Assembly: GCF_044962685.1 (NCBI RefSeq)
Contig: NZ_JBBKTX010000001.1
Location: 248,001-312,000 of the forward strand
Source: Oceanobacter antarcticus
GTDB lineage: Bacteria; Pseudomonadota; Gammaproteobacteria; Pseudomonadales; Oceanobacteraceae
DNA length: 64,000 nucleotides
Direction: 5' to 3'
Shown here: piece by piece, positions 63,808 through 64,000 of the stretch
Position numbering within the stretch: position 1 is the stretch's first letter
Layout of the letters: each line of letters opens with the position of its first letter
Notes under the pieces: generated by a model
Databases searched by the model: none
Told to the model about the DNA's origin: nothing
The model's input: only the letters and a program-made list of their open reading frames with translations
Position numbers and translations under genes: made by a program

Positions 63808-64000
63808 TCAAGGCATCCAGCGATACAGCCGCAGACTGACACGCCCATCGGCCGACACCAGCACGCCTTCTGCCCGCAGGCGCTCAGCCTGTTCCCGGCC
63901 ACCTTCAAGAATCGGCAAACTGATTTTGCCCTGGGCATTAATAACACGATGCCAGGGCAGACTGCTGTCTTTCGGTAATTGTCTGAGTAGCTGGCCTACC
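63808..64000 (-). CDS. Alkyltransferase-like protein (3' end only)
   Basis: 63 codons are visible to the right edge. PWHRVINAQGKISLP matches the O6-methylguanine methyltransferase fold with Trp in place of the reactive Cys (PWHRV, not PCHRV). This marks an alkyltransferase-like (Atl/YbaZ) protein, which binds alkylated guanine without repairing it and passes it to nucleotide excision repair. The 5' part is outside the window. Confidence 0.8.
   Translation of the reverse strand, partial: VGQLLRQLPKDSSLPWHRVINAQGKISLPILEGGREQAERLRAEGVLVSADGRVSLRLYRWMP

Overview
The window looks like a chromosomal segment of a marine-type gammaproteobacterium in the Oceanospirillales/Alteromonadales/Cellvibrionales neighbourhood; the genus cannot be fixed from sequence alone. 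The reasons are Pseudomonas-like flagellar regulators (FleQ, FleS, FleR), a fimT-pilVWXY1-E minor-pilin operon, cmoAB, rmuC, dusC, a Na+-pumping oxaloacetate decarboxylase and malate:quinone oxidoreductase. Genes are dense, many neighbours overlap by 1-8 bases, and there are no rRNA or tRNA genes, no CRISPR array and no full-length transposase gene. The first and last genes are cut by the window edges.

Region 1 (1-9.8 kb) is a nitrogen-scavenging block. The urea ABC importer urtBCDE (urtA must lie upstream) leads directly into ureD-ureA-ureB/C-ureE-ureF-ureG and a HupE/UreJ nickel permease, so urea uptake, hydrolysis, nickel supply and nickel insertion are encoded together. The beta and alpha urease subunits form one continuous 686-codon frame, which is unusual. 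Palindromic intergenic repeats flank this fused gene.

Region 2 (9.8-33 kb) is mostly housekeeping and stress genes: a TPR-sulfotransferase, nudC, a maa-like acetyltransferase whose stop codon is supplied by a small inverted-repeat element (12864-13128), a VOC protein, small Cys-rich and lipoprotein genes, a divergent LysR/fpr pair, an O2-binding di-iron (ODP-like) protein next to a receptor-tip-like chemotaxis protein, a DUF3530 protein, rpe-gph, an outer-membrane-type protein with rmuC, a GlcG/HbpS protein, cmoA-cmoB, tfpX, nadC, ampD-ampE, a PilZ protein with a globin, dps and dusC.

Region 3 (33-46 kb) holds oadGAB, then (convergent, across a 19-bp perfect terminator stem) the minor-pilin operon fimT-pilV-pilW-pilX-pilY1-pilE, then mqo. 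The pilY1-like protein has an MshQ-like N-terminal half rather than the usual von Willebrand A domain.

Region 4 (46-62 kb) concerns the choice between moving and settling. bcsA-bcsB-bcsZ-bcsC encodes cellulose synthesis and export with a c-di-GMP-sensing PilZ domain on BcsA. It is followed by a TPR-methyltransferase, fliS, fleQ and, behind a good sigma-54 promoter, fleS-fleR. FleQ is known in pseudomonads to be a c-di-GMP-responsive switch between flagella and exopolysaccharide, so its closeness to bcs is suggestive. The end of the window (62-64 kb) has a membrane protein, a membrane-anchored Nudix protein and the 3' end of an alkyltransferase-like gene.
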